Positions 42,885 to 52,311 are shown, counted from the stretch's first letter. The stretch: DNA of 64,000 nucleotides from Chitinispirillaceae bacterium (GCA_016932075.1 JAFGDP010000149.1:1-64000); one strand, 5' to 3'. Program-made: numbers and translations. The notes: generated from the letters alone by a model not told the origin.

Positions 42885-44243
42885 ATGTCGGTTTTTCCAA
42901 TTATGTCTGTTTCGGGAATAAGGGGCATTGTTGGCGTGACCTTAACCCCTGCGATTGTATCACAGATGGCATTTATACAGACACAAACCTCTGGGGGGGG
43001 CAAGATCGTTGTCGGCAGAGATACCCGACCTTCTGGTGATATGCTTGCCCGGGCCGCTTTCAAGGGTATCAGAGCCGGCGGGGGAATACCGGTTGATCTG
43101 GGTATTGCGCCCACACCGACCACGTGCGTTGCGACCAAGGAACTTGCCGCCCACGGAGGGATCATTCTCACCGCGAGCCATAATCCGGGCGAATATAACG
43201 GGTATAAAATGGTGCACGCCTCAGGAAGACTATATCGATCCGATGAGTGCGAAAGCCTCTATGCCGCTTTCAGGCGAGGCGAGTATCCCACATCCGACAA
43301 ATTGAATGACTGTGCTGAAACGCCCTCTGAAAGCATTGATGCAGCATCCATCCATGTAAGAAAAATCTGCAGCCACGTCAACCGGGAACTCATCAGTTCC
43401 TCTGGAATAACAATAGCCGTTGATTCAATAAACGGAGCGGCCGGGGCAGTCTTCCCTTCCTTGTTCAAAACACTGGGGGTGGAATGGCTCGGTGTGCATA
43501 CAAAACTCGACGGTGATTTCGTGCACAATCCCGAACCGCGACCAGAACATCTTGCCGATCTCTCCTTGCTGCTCCGCAGCAATTCCAACCTGTGGGGCGG
43601 CTTCGCGTTCGATCCCGATGCTGACCGGCTCGCGACCATGGGAGAGCGAGGGGAAGCAATCTCCGAAGAGATGACGCTTGTTTTTGCCCTGCAGAATATT
43701 CTTGCCCGCGAACCAACGCCGATCGCAACGAACCTCTCCACCTCCATGCTTCTTGATGATGTAGCGGCACGATTCGGGGTCAATGTTATCCGCACAAAAA
43801 TAGGGGAAGCCAACGTCGTTGATGGCATGATGCGGCACGACTGTAAGGTGGGAGGGGAAGGCAATGGCGGTCTCATCTATCCGGCCATTTCCCTGGCCCG
43901 AGACGGTCTTGCTGCAGCAGCGGTAATCATTGAATTAATGGCGAATACCGGGAAAAAACTTACCACCCTTGCCGCGGAATGGCCGCATTATACCATTGTC
44001 AAGGAAAAAATTCCTCTTGGCACCGCGAACGCAACAACGGTCATGCAGCAGCTCGCCGAAAAACTCGCTCACGAAGCAACCGACCGTCTGGAGGGGATCA
44101 AAATCATACGGGATAATGGATGGGTCCACATCCGGCCTTCGAATACTGAACCGATCATCCGGTGCTATGCTGAATCCCGTACCGCTGAGGAGGCCAGGTC
44201 CCTGGCAACCATGGTGATTAACGAACTTCAGACCATTCTATGA
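42885..44243 (+). CDS. Phosphohexomutase (GlmM / phosphomannomutase family)
   Basis: The alpha-D-phosphohexomutase family is clear: SVSGIRGIVG at the start, the phosphoserine loop TASHNPGEYNGYK, the metal loop DPDADRLA, the sugar-binding EGNGGL and the phosphate-binding RPSNTEPIIR at the C-terminus. Length 452. The active-site form TASHNP suggests GlmM or PMM/PGM; I cannot decide which substrate from sequence. If GlmM, it makes glucosamine-1-phosphate for wall synthesis, which would fit the location beside the dcw cluster. An eight-G run lies in codons 35-38. An AAAGGG ribosome site precedes the ATG. Confidence 0.9.
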   Translation: MSVFPIMSVSGIRGIVGVTLTPAIVSQMAFIQTQTSGGGKIVVGRDTRPSGDMLARAAFKGIRAGGGIPVDLGIAPTPTTCVATKELAAHGGIILTASHNPGEYNGYKMVHASGRLYRSDECESLYAAFRRGEYPTSDKLNDCAETPSESIDAASIHVRKICSHVNRELISSSGITIAVDSINGAAGAVFPSLFKTLGVEWLGVHTKLDGDFVHNPEPRPEHLADLSLLLRSNSNLWGGFAFDPDADRLATMGERGEAISEEMTLVFALQNILAREPTPIATNLSTSMLLDDVAARFGVNVIRTKIGEANVVDGMMRHDCKVGGEGNGGLIYPAISLARDGLAAAAVIIELMANTGKKLTTLAAEWPHYTIVKEKIPLGTANATTVMQQLAEKLAHEATDRLEGIKIIRDNGWVHIRPSNTEPIIRCYAESRTAEEARSLATMVINELQTIL

Positions 44244-44422
44244 AAACATCGAGCACAAGCGTGTTCTATTACATATTTTATCTGAAAGACGAATTTTTCC
44301 AAGGAAGGGAAAGTGGGGTGTGAATAATACGCGGCGCCTGCAAGGGGCTGGGGGGAAAGAAGCGTATACGGTTGATAGTAAAGCGGTTTTATTAATCCTA
44401 TAACCTTGGTAAGGACTGCAGC

Positions 44423-45769
44423 ATGGACAATCGTCGTGCATGTATTCTCATCAGCGTCATGGTTGCGGTGACGATAACGTACTCTTTTGCCTTTGATCAG
44501 GTGATCAAGGGAGCTGCCAAGGTCAAACTTGCGGGTCCCATTACCGACGAACAGACCGCCCAATGCAAGCATAATGCAAAAATGAGGCTCAAACCTGAGA
44601 TCGTCATGTGGCTCGAAGACGAGAAAGGTGTCAGTATTGACACGAATGAGGTGCTTATCAATCTCCTGTTTGAAACATTCCTCGATTCGTGTGTTTCCCG
44701 CGCCAAAGAAGCATCGGAGTTCAAGGAAAAATACTGGACGGTGTCCTATACCCTTCTTCCCGAAGCGCTCGAAGCAGCGCTGAAGGCCTACAACGACCGG
44801 ATTGAGCTTCTGGCCGTGCATGCATGGAAAAGGCTTGAAAATGCGGTATCATCACAAAACCACGAGGAAGTCTATTATCAGAGCGTTGAAGTTATCGCGT
44901 ACGCGTCTGCCTACTTGGGACCTCATCTCAAAGTCCAGGATGAGGACCGGGTGATGATTACCGAAGCCAGGCAAATCCTCAAAGCATTTCTCGATCGAAT
45001 GAGCATCACCTCCACGGGTCAGCTTATCGAAGGAAAACCCGGACGTCTGGCGCTCGCCCCGCCAACACTCACCATCACCATCGACGGGCGCCCCTTTGCA
45101 GGGCTCGGTCTTACCGGCTATATTCCCGGCGGATTTGACGTCTTCAACGGCGTAGCGGACAACAACGGAATCGTGCTCCTCGACAATTTCATGATTCCCT
45201 TTGTGCGCAACGGAACGCTGATGTACCTTGCGCCAAACCTCGGCCGGGTTCTTAATAATCAATGGCGGGTAGGGATTAAGGATTTCGGAATAACCACAAA
45301 ACGAGATCTTTCCCAGCCGTTCTTTTTCAAGATTAAAAAACCAACCTATACCCTTCGATTCAAAGCCGTGGCCGCCGATCCGACCGACACCATCCCTAAA
45401 GATATCGCATCAGGTGCGATTATTAAAAAATTCCTTACCGATTCGTGCTATCTGAAGCCGGTCTCAGCGGTATCGCAACCCGACCTCATTATTGCTATTG
45501 ACTGCAAATTTTCAAGTGCCGGTTCAAGCGAAATGGAAACAGGGCAGGCAAAATTCGAGGCAACGGTCTCGATTCAAGCGCCGTTCCTGACGCCTCCCCG
45601 TACCGAAGGAGAATTCGTGGTATACGAAAAACGATACGACAAGATTCTGGTCTATTACAACAGCAAGAAAAAAATCGAGCGCATTTCAAGCATACCGATC
45701 GGTTCCTTTTTATGGGAAGCAAATGTCAAACTGCGCCAGGCGATCAAGCAGATTCTCTACCGATTATAG
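44423..45769 (+). CDS. Exported hypothetical protein
   Basis: A 448-residue protein with a signal peptide (ILISVMVAVTITYSFAF). The N-terminal half (to about residue 200) is mostly helical; the C-terminal half (RLALAPPTLTITIDGRPFAG, FDVFNGVADNNGIVLLDNF) has beta-sandwich character with a carboxypeptidase-regulatory-like look. Layout recalls LPP20-type periplasmic proteins, though I cannot name a family. It stands alone on the plus strand with an AAGGAC site. Function unknown. Confidence 0.65.
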   Translation: MDNRRACILISVMVAVTITYSFAFDQVIKGAAKVKLAGPITDEQTAQCKHNAKMRLKPEIVMWLEDEKGVSIDTNEVLINLLFETFLDSCVSRAKEASEFKEKYWTVSYTLLPEALEAALKAYNDRIELLAVHAWKRLENAVSSQNHEEVYYQSVEVIAYASAYLGPHLKVQDEDRVMITEARQILKAFLDRMSITSTGQLIEGKPGRLALAPPTLTITIDGRPFAGLGLTGYIPGGFDVFNGVADNNGIVLLDNFMIPFVRNGTLMYLAPNLGRVLNNQWRVGIKDFGITTKRDLSQPFFFKIKKPTYTLRFKAVAADPTDTIPKDIASGAIIKKFLTDSCYLKPVSAVSQPDLIIAIDCKFSSAGSSEMETGQAKFEATVSIQAPFLTPPRTEGEFVVYEKRYDKILVYYNSKKKIERISSIPIGSFLWEANVKLRQAIKQILYRL

Positions 45770-45792
45770 CACCCCTCCGGTCAGTGTCGCCC

Positions 45793-46458
45793 TCACCGGG
45801 ATTTCAGCATGGAAACATCGTCCTCCATCGCTTCCATGACAATCATATCGTTTTCCCCTGAATCAATCGACCTGAAACCGAACAGTGTTCCAATATGACG
45901 TGGCGTTGCCGGGCCCAGAAAATTGATATGAGTTATGTCGCTCCGGTACCACCAGGAGGCGAACGCATCCGGCCCAGGATGGATTTTTGTTCTGATGAGC
46001 ATCCTGCCTCCGGGGCGCAGTAGGTGCCTGAGGGCGCCCAATTCGCTGTTGAGACATCGCAGGTGCTCGATAACCTCACAGAGCGCGATCGTATCATACG
46101 ACCCTAAAAGGGCTTCCTTGCCGATCCCATACAGAGGATCGTATGCAGTACAGTCCACTCCCCGCTCACGGAGCAAAGACGTCAGTATGGCATTAGGGCC
46201 GCTTCCGAAATCGAGCACTTTGCCAGGAGGATCACATACTCGTACGAGACAATCGGCAACGGTATCTAAAAACGTGCGGTATCCCTCATGATCCGGCTTG
46301 TTATCATGCAGGTCATATCGTGCCCTTTCTTCATCAAAAGAGACATGCGACGACTCCGGAACGAAAATAAGATCACACCTGCCGCAATGATAATAGTCTC
46401 GTCCTGCATCGGAAATAAAAAGCCGGCATGCAGGGGCATAACATAACCTGCATTTCAT
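45793..46458 (-). CDS. SAM-dependent methyltransferase with N-terminal zinc-ribbon-like cysteines
   Basis: A 221-residue protein. CRLCYAPACRLFI and YYHCGRCDLIFVP (about residues 3-34) form a CxxC...CxxC zinc-ribbon-like unit as in many sugar or lipid methyltransferases of surface-polysaccharide clusters. The methyltransferase core has VLDFGSGPNAILTSLL, CEVIEHLRCL and LLRPGGRMLIRTK. Its ATG overlaps the stop of the GT9 gene, so it is co-translated with it. Modification of a glycan is therefore likely. Confidence 0.85.
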   Translation of the reverse strand: MKCRLCYAPACRLFISDAGRDYYHCGRCDLIFVPESSHVSFDEERARYDLHDNKPDHEGYRTFLDTVADCLVRVCDPPGKVLDFGSGPNAILTSLLRERGVDCTAYDPLYGIGKEALLGSYDTIALCEVIEHLRCLNSELGALRHLLRPGGRMLIRTKIHPGPDAFASWWYRSDITHINFLGPATPRHIGTLFGFRSIDSGENDMIVMEAMEDDVSMLKSR

Positions 46459-47969
46459 GATGGTTTTGCAAGCACTGTTGAAATTGCTGATTTCAAGCCC
46501 ATACAGATGGCGCGGCTCTCGCTGACTCCTGCGACCGGATCAAGGAGCCCGACGCTGTTGAGCCGTATGTTAAGGAGCGCGGCAAAAAACGCACCTATCC
46601 CCTTTGCAGATTCATTCTCGCCGTGGAGGCGTTCATACCGCTGGATGGCTTCTTGTGATCGGTTATGCAGGTATTCGGACAGAGCTTCAGCCATCTGATC
46701 AATCCTGTTAAGGAACAGGGTGCTTTCCTGAACAAGCGATCGTTCCGCCGCCAGCGACGTCACAGCGGTCGCCCCACAACCTGGATCAATAACCCTGAGG
46801 GCGATTTCTGCGCCGGCAGGATGAAAGAGACCCGGCCCCTCATAGATGAACGGTTCGAGGCCGACGGTGCCGTCCTCACGGATAACGGTACGGCATATAT
46901 CGCATCTGCTCTGCGTGACGCGTTCGCCTTTGATAGCGGAAAATACGGTTTCCGGATCGATGGTTTTCATGCATTCGCCGGTTTTGCACTCCCGACAAAA
47001 ACAGGGACGCTCATCACATCTGCCATAAAAAACGTGGTGCCCTTTGCCATACGGCCCTGTCTCTACCGGATTCGTCGGACCGAACAGGGCAAAAACCTTT
47101 CTGTCAAGAGCTGCAGCGGCATGCATGACGGCGGTATCGCCGGTCACGCATCCCTGGGCAAAAGGGAGAAGCGCGATGGTTTCTCGAAAGGTAAGTTTCC
47201 CTGCCGTTACGACCGCCGCGTTCGAGATCGCGTCGCCAAGCGCCTGCGCCACCGCCTGTTCCGCCGGCGCTCCGGTTACGATCAGCCGATACCCCTCCCC
47301 TGCAAGCAAGGAGCCGAGACGGATAAAATGGCCGAGCGGCCAGCGCTTGGAGGCGAATGCCGCGCCCGGCTGGAGTATAAGTATCGGGCCCCCGGCATCC
47401 GGCTGCAGACCGTTTGAACGAAGAAATCCCTCGGCCCTGCGGCGCTCATCGCGATGCAGGGCGATGCTTACCAGTCCTGCAGCCGAATCTACCCCGGCGA
47501 TCCTGCAATACACATCGGTTGCATGCAGCTTATTGTAGGTCCGTGCGAACGGAATCGCATAGAGATACTGGCTCCAGGCATCGTTGAGCGCATGATTTCC
47601 CGCACGAAGAAAATGCCGGCCCGCACAAACCGGACAGCCGAGAAGGGCTGCAATAAATGAGGCATACGGGTGCTGTGACAGATTGATACAACGGTCAAAA
47701 CGCTTCTGCGCAAGACGCTGAACCGTCTCCCTTACATAAGCGACGGCGGACTTCCACTCCGCCGTCCGCGCCTGGTCACGTATCGTTTTGCGCTTAAACC
47801 TGTAAATCGCGTCACAGAATGGAGTATTGATCAGTCCCGCTTCAAAGCCCTCTTCAACAAAAAAGGTGATGCGTCCGTCCGGATCGTTGCGCTTGATGCC
47901 GGCCAGGACAGGCAGTGCCATGATCACATCGCCGAGATTGTTCGGCAGCATGACAAGCACATCGCTCAT
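46455..47969 (-). CDS. Glycosyltransferase family 9 (heptosyltransferase-like)
   Basis: GT9 enzymes transfer heptose or related sugars to LPS core. The start MSDVLVMLPNNLGDVIMALPVL is typical, with QPGAAFASKRWPLGHFIRL, the CVTGDTAVMHAAAALDRKVFALFGPTNPVETG signature and a CRECKTGEC motif. A cysteine-rich segment and C-terminal extension (total 504 residues versus about 350 usual) are unusual; residues 390-504 may be an added domain. It leads the methyltransferase gene and follows a 62-aa ORF, all with four-base overlaps. Role in surface glycan synthesis is expected. Confidence 0.9.
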   Translation of the reverse strand: MSDVLVMLPNNLGDVIMALPVLAGIKRNDPDGRITFFVEEGFEAGLINTPFCDAIYRFKRKTIRDQARTAEWKSAVAYVRETVQRLAQKRFDRCINLSQHPYASFIAALLGCPVCAGRHFLRAGNHALNDAWSQYLYAIPFARTYNKLHATDVYCRIAGVDSAAGLVSIALHRDERRRAEGFLRSNGLQPDAGGPILILQPGAAFASKRWPLGHFIRLGSLLAGEGYRLIVTGAPAEQAVAQALGDAISNAAVVTAGKLTFRETIALLPFAQGCVTGDTAVMHAAAALDRKVFALFGPTNPVETGPYGKGHHVFYGRCDERPCFCRECKTGECMKTIDPETVFSAIKGERVTQSRCDICRTVIREDGTVGLEPFIYEGPGLFHPAGAEIALRVIDPGCGATAVTSLAAERSLVQESTLFLNRIDQMAEALSEYLHNRSQEAIQRYERLHGENESAKGIGAFFAALLNIRLNSVGLLDPVAGVSESRAICMGLKSAISTVLAKPS

Positions 47970-48154
47970 TGCTGTTCTCGGGACGAGGAGCCATAGTTGC
48001 GCTCCTCATAGGTATACGTGCGCGAAATCGATTCACACGCAAGAAGAAAAAGGTCATCGTCTTCAAGCGGCCGTTTTCCCATTGTGCGGCGAACGGAATC
48101 GACACTTTTCAGAAACAGCGGATCGCGCGGGTCATCTGCTGCGCTGGTGTTCAT
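47966..48154 (-). CDS. Small hypothetical protein upstream of GT9
   Basis: 62 residues from ATG 48154. The sequence (DDPRDPLFLKSVDSVRRTMG, DDDLFLLACESISRTYTYEE) is acidic and helical. The stop overlaps the GT9 start. It may act with the glycosyltransferase or with the AbiEii-like protein 16 bases upstream. Ribosome site weak; no family known. Confidence 0.5.
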   Translation of the reverse strand: MNTSAADDPRDPLFLKSVDSVRRTMGKRPLEDDDLFLLACESISRTYTYEERNYGSSSREQQ

Positions 48155-48169
48155 GGTCAAATAGTACCG

Positions 48170-49135
48170 CTACCTTTCCGGCAGGCCGCACGTTAATAAC
48201 GACTGGACGAATTCCTGGTTTGTCATCGCGTCATCCCGTATCGCAGTCACACACAGGGCGACGACCGCGAGATCCCTTTTCAGGTCAGTCCACGAATAGC
48301 CGGCGTCAAAAAGATGACCGGCAAAAACAGGCAATCCCCGCACATTTTCCGAAACAACGGGAGAGAGTCCATGGTCCTCTGGCATCTCCTCATAGGGATC
48401 GATGCTCCTGCAGAAAGCAAGGGTATCATCGATAATCGCCTCGGCGCCTTTCCCCCTTTCCTGTATCTCATTTTCATGGCGGAGACAGAGAAAAAAGCTC
48501 TCGCGGATGTCGGAGATCTGCGGCTGGATTTCCACAAGCCGCGCGACGTCAAACGCATGTTTGAGCCGCTGCGCCTCTTTCCCCTTTCCCACGGGTATAC
48601 CGAGCGTATTGGGCCCCAGTGTCAACAGCTTGTCGCCGATGATGCTTGCGGGCAGCGGCAATTCAACCTCGATGTCGCTCTCATAGAGCCTGCCGCAAAC
48701 AATCCTCTTCTTTTCGGTTTTATACGGTGTCCGGCGGAGCTGGACATCAAGCATGATCGATGCTTCCGGCCTGTCGTCAATCTGCGGGTTAAAGTAAAGG
48801 TAGTAGCTCGCGATCGGCAGCCAGGGTTTGGTCTTGTGCTGCCGTTTTTCCCAACGCACAAACACCCGGTGCTTTTTTACCAGGGAATCAATACAACCCT
48901 CAATGGTTTCGCGCGGCTCGTCTGTTGCAATATCGAGATCAATAGAAAACCGCTTCGGTTCAGGCAGAATAAGAAGCAGTGAATTGCCGCCCTTGAACTG
49001 GAAGGAAAGCCCGGCCTGCACCAGTTCTGCCGCAAGCTCAAGACAGTGTACCGCCTCTTCTGCGAGCACGGCCGGCGCATTCCGGCGATGCGCCTCAATA
49101 TGGGACGGTGAAAAATAAAAGGATTTGTCCGCCAT
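48170..49135 (-). CDS. AbiEii/AbiGii-type nucleotidyltransferase (orphan toxin-like)
   Basis: The core motif FKGGNSLLLILPEPKRFSIDLDI matches the GG(T/N)SL ... FSxDxDL signature of the AbiEii family (DUF1814), nucleotidyltransferases that act as toxins in type IV toxin-antitoxin systems such as AbiE and MenAT. About 321 residues from ATG 49135 (TGGAATAT site); the frame continues upstream 51 codons without features. The usual AbiEi antitoxin gene, normally directly upstream, is missing. A short ORF follows. A conditional tRNA or NTP transferase role is inferred. Some family members are housekeeping rather than toxic. Confidence 0.8.
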   Translation of the reverse strand: MADKSFYFSPSHIEAHRRNAPAVLAEEAVHCLELAAELVQAGLSFQFKGGNSLLLILPEPKRFSIDLDIATDEPRETIEGCIDSLVKKHRVFVRWEKRQHKTKPWLPIASYYLYFNPQIDDRPEASIMLDVQLRRTPYKTEKKRIVCGRLYESDIEVELPLPASIIGDKLLTLGPNTLGIPVGKGKEAQRLKHAFDVARLVEIQPQISDIRESFFLCLRHENEIQERGKGAEAIIDDTLAFCRSIDPYEEMPEDHGLSPVVSENVRGLPVFAGHLFDAGYSWTDLKRDLAVVALCVTAIRDDAMTNQEFVQSLLTCGLPER

Positions 49136-49236
49136 ATATTCCAGTATACCGTCTATCGCCCTGCGTTGCCAGTTCTTATGATTTATCCCCGTTGCTGCAA
49201 CCCGATGCAAGGAGCGCGGATAGCGGCCTCCCTCCC

Positions 49237-50334
49237 CTATTCCACCTTTTCCAGCCGGTACCGGTCGTCCATCCCATTGCTCCTGCACCAGGCGAAAAGG
49301 GCTTCGCTCTTTGTTCCATGGATCGCGTCAAAGGGATTTCCCTTCAGATTGGCCGCATCCCGCTCCCCACGTCCCGCTGCGGACGCGCTTGCCACCATGT
49401 CCAGTGTTGCCCGGTCAAGGGCCGCAGGATTGGCAGAAACAAGGATGCCGACGTCCTGAACAATAGGCCTGTCATTGTAATCCCAGCAGTCGCAATCCGG
49501 AGAGATCGAAAGAGCAAAATTGATATAGCGTGCCTTTCCCTTGTACCGTGCATGAAGAGCCCCTGCATACGCAGCCACTTTTTTCAGAAGCGTTTCGCCA
49601 TGTGATCCCCATTTGACCCTCATGGCGCCGTAGTTGCATGCTGCAATGCATTGACCGCACCCGACACAGCGATCATAGTCAATAACGGCCTTCCCCGTTT
49701 TCATGACAATCGCATTTTTCGGGCAGCGGCGCACGCACTGGCCGCACGCGACGCAATGATCGAGCTTCTGCACCGGTTTTGAAAGCGAGTGGAGTTCGAG
49801 TTTTCCCGGCACGGCGGCACCGCCCATTCCCAGGTTCTTAATGGCACCGCCAAACCCCATCTCGCAATGGCCCTTGAAGTGGGAGAGTACGATGAGTGCT
49901 TCCGCCTGGCACAGGGCGCTGCCGATCTTTGCCCGTGCGGTTCTATTGCCGGAAATCTGCAATTCTTCATAATCAAGGCCACGAAGACCGTCGGCGACGA
50001 TAAAAGGGGCCCCCGTGGTCGCCTCACAATAACCGTGCAGTGCCGCTGTCGCACGATGATCGACCGCATTGTGGCGCCCCCCGCTGTACAGGGTGTTGGT
50101 GTCGGTAAGAAACGGCTTGCCCAAGCACCTCTTCACCTCGTTGACGACAAGACGGGCGTAATTATGATTGAGATAGGCAAGGTTGCCTTTTTCTCCAGCA
50201 TGAACCTTGATCCCGACCAGGCCGTTCGCACGTATTGCACTCCCGCAATCGAGCCGCGCAAGCAAACGGTTGAACTTTTTTTCAAGCGAATTTCCCGGTG
50301 CGGCATGAAGATCCATCCAGAACACGGTATCCAT
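49237..50334 (-). CDS. DUF362 protein with two 4Fe-4S clusters
   Basis: A 365-residue protein. The N-terminal DUF362 region (VGIKVHAGEKGNLAYL, VLSHFKGHCEMGFGGAIKNLGMG) is followed by two ferredoxin-type motifs, CVACGQCVRRCP and CVGCGQCIAACN, typical of [4Fe-4S] cluster binding. DUF362 proteins are widespread in anaerobes; the biochemical role is not established. It has a good AAGGAG site and starts a minus-strand run toward the AbiEii-like gene with a 101-base gap. Its presence suggests anaerobic or strictly redox-linked metabolism. Confidence 0.88.
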   Translation of the reverse strand: MDTVFWMDLHAAPGNSLEKKFNRLLARLDCGSAIRANGLVGIKVHAGEKGNLAYLNHNYARLVVNEVKRCLGKPFLTDTNTLYSGGRHNAVDHRATAALHGYCEATTGAPFIVADGLRGLDYEELQISGNRTARAKIGSALCQAEALIVLSHFKGHCEMGFGGAIKNLGMGGAAVPGKLELHSLSKPVQKLDHCVACGQCVRRCPKNAIVMKTGKAVIDYDRCVGCGQCIAACNYGAMRVKWGSHGETLLKKVAAYAGALHARYKGKARYINFALSISPDCDCWDYNDRPIVQDVGILVSANPAALDRATLDMVASASAAGRGERDAANLKGNPFDAIHGTKSEALFAWCRSNGMDDRYRLEKVE

Positions 50335-50521
50335 CAGCTCTCCTTAAAATGATGCATACATGCTTCCGGTTCAAAATATATCATAGATATGCATTACGGC
50401 AGCATTCCGGGTAGCTGTTTTTTAGCTTCCGCCACTGCATTTTCTTTATTCTTTGATTTATATTACCATCATCATCCCACAGGGAGGAATTTTCTATACC
50501 ACCTGAATAAAGGAGGCTTCC
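50335..50521. other. Divergent intergenic region, 187 bases
   Basis: The promoters for the DUF362 gene (minus) and the exported protein (plus) should be here. A strong AAAGGAGG ribosome site at 50510-50518 belongs to the plus gene. Nothing else is recognised. Confidence 0.35.
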
Positions 50522-51148
50522 GTGAAATGGACATCGTCGCGTATCATTCTTTTCCTTATGTTCGCTGCCATTCCCCTCTTCAGCGCGAAAGCACCCGTTA
50601 AAAAGGATATGATTCTGACGACACTTGACGGAGTAGATCTCCTGTTGCGTGCCGACAACACCTGGGAAGTACAGGGCGGGAAAAATATCGATTTCGAAAA
50701 AGACTTCACCGTACCCGTCAGCGGCGGCAAAATCGTGCTGATCTCCATGGACGGCACCTGGGGGTATGTCAAGGAAGAAATTCAGGATGAAGAAGTATTG
50801 GTGCCGGCGACGTCGATCAGCGGCAAGGGTCATGCCGTATCAAAGGATGTCGCGGTAGCCTCCGCCAAGGCTGAAAAACAGGCGCTCGACCAGGTGAATA
50901 CCCGGATGAAACGGGCGCTTTCAAAGCTCAAGATAGACCAAAAAAAAATGGCTGACTGCGTCCGGCGCGTCGAAAAGGATGTCGATAAAAAAGATGTGTT
51001 CAAAAAGGGCGTCGGCTGGGATGTTTCCATCGTCATCAATCTCGATCGCGGGAGTATTCTGGCAGTTGCCGACTGTTCAATGATACGTAAAAACGACAGC
51101 ACTGCCGCTCCGGCCGCAAAACCCGGAGACAGCAATCAGGTAAAATAA
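50522..51148 (+). CDS. Exported protein, possibly DUF3157-like
   Basis: 208 residues with a signal peptide (IILFLMFAAIPLFSA). It begins at GTG 50522, supported by the excellent AAAGGAGG site. An N-terminal motif TTLDGVDLLLRADNTWEV resembles short repeats with DGxxVLLxxDGTWE in small periplasmic proteins. A charged helical region at about 105-150 (ASAKAEKQALDQVNTRMKRA) and a final beta part (VSIVINLDRGSILAVADCSM) follow. Function unknown. Confidence 0.65.
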   Translation: MKWTSSRIILFLMFAAIPLFSAKAPVKKDMILTTLDGVDLLLRADNTWEVQGGKNIDFEKDFTVPVSGGKIVLISMDGTWGYVKEEIQDEEVLVPATSISGKGHAVSKDVAVASAKAEKQALDQVNTRMKRALSKLKIDQKKMADCVRRVEKDVDKKDVFKKGVGWDVSIVINLDRGSILAVADCSMIRKNDSTAAPAAKPGDSNQVK

Positions 51149-51193
51149 CAGGAAAACCTGTCTGTCGCGCACAACGACAATTAATGTCAGCGT

Positions 51194-52048
51194 ATGAAAA
51201 TTATTTCTGTCCTCAACCATAAAGGCGGGGTTGGTAAAACCACCTTCACCGGAAGCACGTCGCAGGCGCTCGCGCTCATCGGCTTCAGGGTTTTAGCGGT
51301 TGATAACGACAGCCAGCACAACCTCTCTTCACTTCTCGGCGTTGGAGTGAAATACCCCGGTATCCGCGACGTATATACTGCCTCCAACCACAATGCCCCT
51401 GAACAGCTGGTCCGGTCCATCCGTAAAACCGAACTCAACGGCCTGCATATCGTCACCTCCTGCCGCGACCTCTGCGAAGCTGACGTGGCCGATATCCTGT
51501 CGCTCAAGACCGCCCTTGCCGCATGCAGGCTTGAACGGTTCTATGATTTCATCCTTATCGACAACGGCCCCGGAATGGACCGGCTGCAGGGTGCATCGGT
51601 CAATGCCAGCGATGAGCTGTTTGTCCCCACCGAATTGTGCCAGTTCGCCATCGACGGCCTTGTTGAAATGGAGCAGACCCTCAGACAGCGCTATCCGCAG
51701 GCGTGTCCCATAACGTACATCATACCCAATTTTGTCAGAAACACCAAGCGACACGCTTCCTTTATAGCGGCACTCCATTCGCTGTTTCCGGAAAAGGTGA
51801 CCGAAACAACCATTCCGGTGGACGCGGTGTTCGATGAGGTGATAACCAGCGGAAAGATTCTTTTCCTGCACCGGCTTTACTCAAAAGGCGCCGCGTATTA
51901 TCTTAAGCTCGTGCACGAACTGTTCCAGCTTGATGAAGACAGGATGTGGGAAATGGTAGTGGAAAAACGGCGCGAACGCATCCGGGACGAGGCACGCGCC
52001 CGTTTTTTTGAAAAACAAGGAAACGAGGCACCACATGAAGCAGTCTAG
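51194..52048 (+). CDS. ParA/MinD-family ATPase
   Basis: A 284-residue P-loop ATPase. The deviant Walker A KGGVGKTTFTG is at residues 10-20, with AVDNDSQHNLSSLL (Walker A' aspartate) and FILIDNGPGMDRL (Walker B). ParA proteins move DNA, protein arrays or chemosensory clusters on a nucleoid or membrane gradient. No ParB homologue lies nearby. The C-terminal helix (VVEKRRERIRDEARARFF) is longer than in many ParAs. It overlaps by 14 bases a small membrane-protein gene, which may be its partner. The ribosome site is weak. Confidence 0.88.
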   Translation: MKIISVLNHKGGVGKTTFTGSTSQALALIGFRVLAVDNDSQHNLSSLLGVGVKYPGIRDVYTASNHNAPEQLVRSIRKTELNGLHIVTSCRDLCEADVADILSLKTALAACRLERFYDFILIDNGPGMDRLQGASVNASDELFVPTELCQFAIDGLVEMEQTLRQRYPQACPITYIIPNFVRNTKRHASFIAALHSLFPEKVTETTIPVDAVFDEVITSGKILFLHRLYSKGAAYYLKLVHELFQLDEDRMWEMVVEKRRERIRDEARARFFEKQGNEAPHEAV

Positions 52049-52307
52049 GGGCGAGGCGGCATTCGAATCAGTCGATGAGGTGCTGGCCGAAAAAATTGTC
52101 CATACCTCCCGGAACCGCGCCAAAAGCCCCTCTGACCGGACCGCTCCCTCTTCCCCGTCCCGTTCTGCAGACGCCCCGTCACCGGACAACCCCGCCGCGG
52201 TGAAAAAGAAAAACGGGATGAGGCTCATCATCGGGATGTGTGCCGGTATTCTGCTTCTCGTGATGGGAATCATGTGTTTCAACAGATGTAAAGACAAACG
52301 CACATAA
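52035..52307 (+). CDS. Tail-anchored small membrane protein, partner of ParA
   Basis: 90 residues from ATG 52035 (AAGGAAACGAGG site). The N-terminal part has EAAFESVDEVLAEKIVHTSR and a proline/serine-rich region (APSSPSRSADAPSPDNP), ending in a single TM segment (LIIGMCAGILLLVMGIMCF) with a short basic tail (NRCKDKRT). This resembles adaptors that bind a ParA protein with a short N-terminal peptide. No family match. Co-translation with ParA supports a joint role. Confidence 0.6.
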   Translation: MKQSRGEAAFESVDEVLAEKIVHTSRNRAKSPSDRTAPSSPSRSADAPSPDNPAAVKKKNGMRLIIGMCAGILLLVMGIMCFNRCKDKRT

Positions 52308-52311
52308 AATC

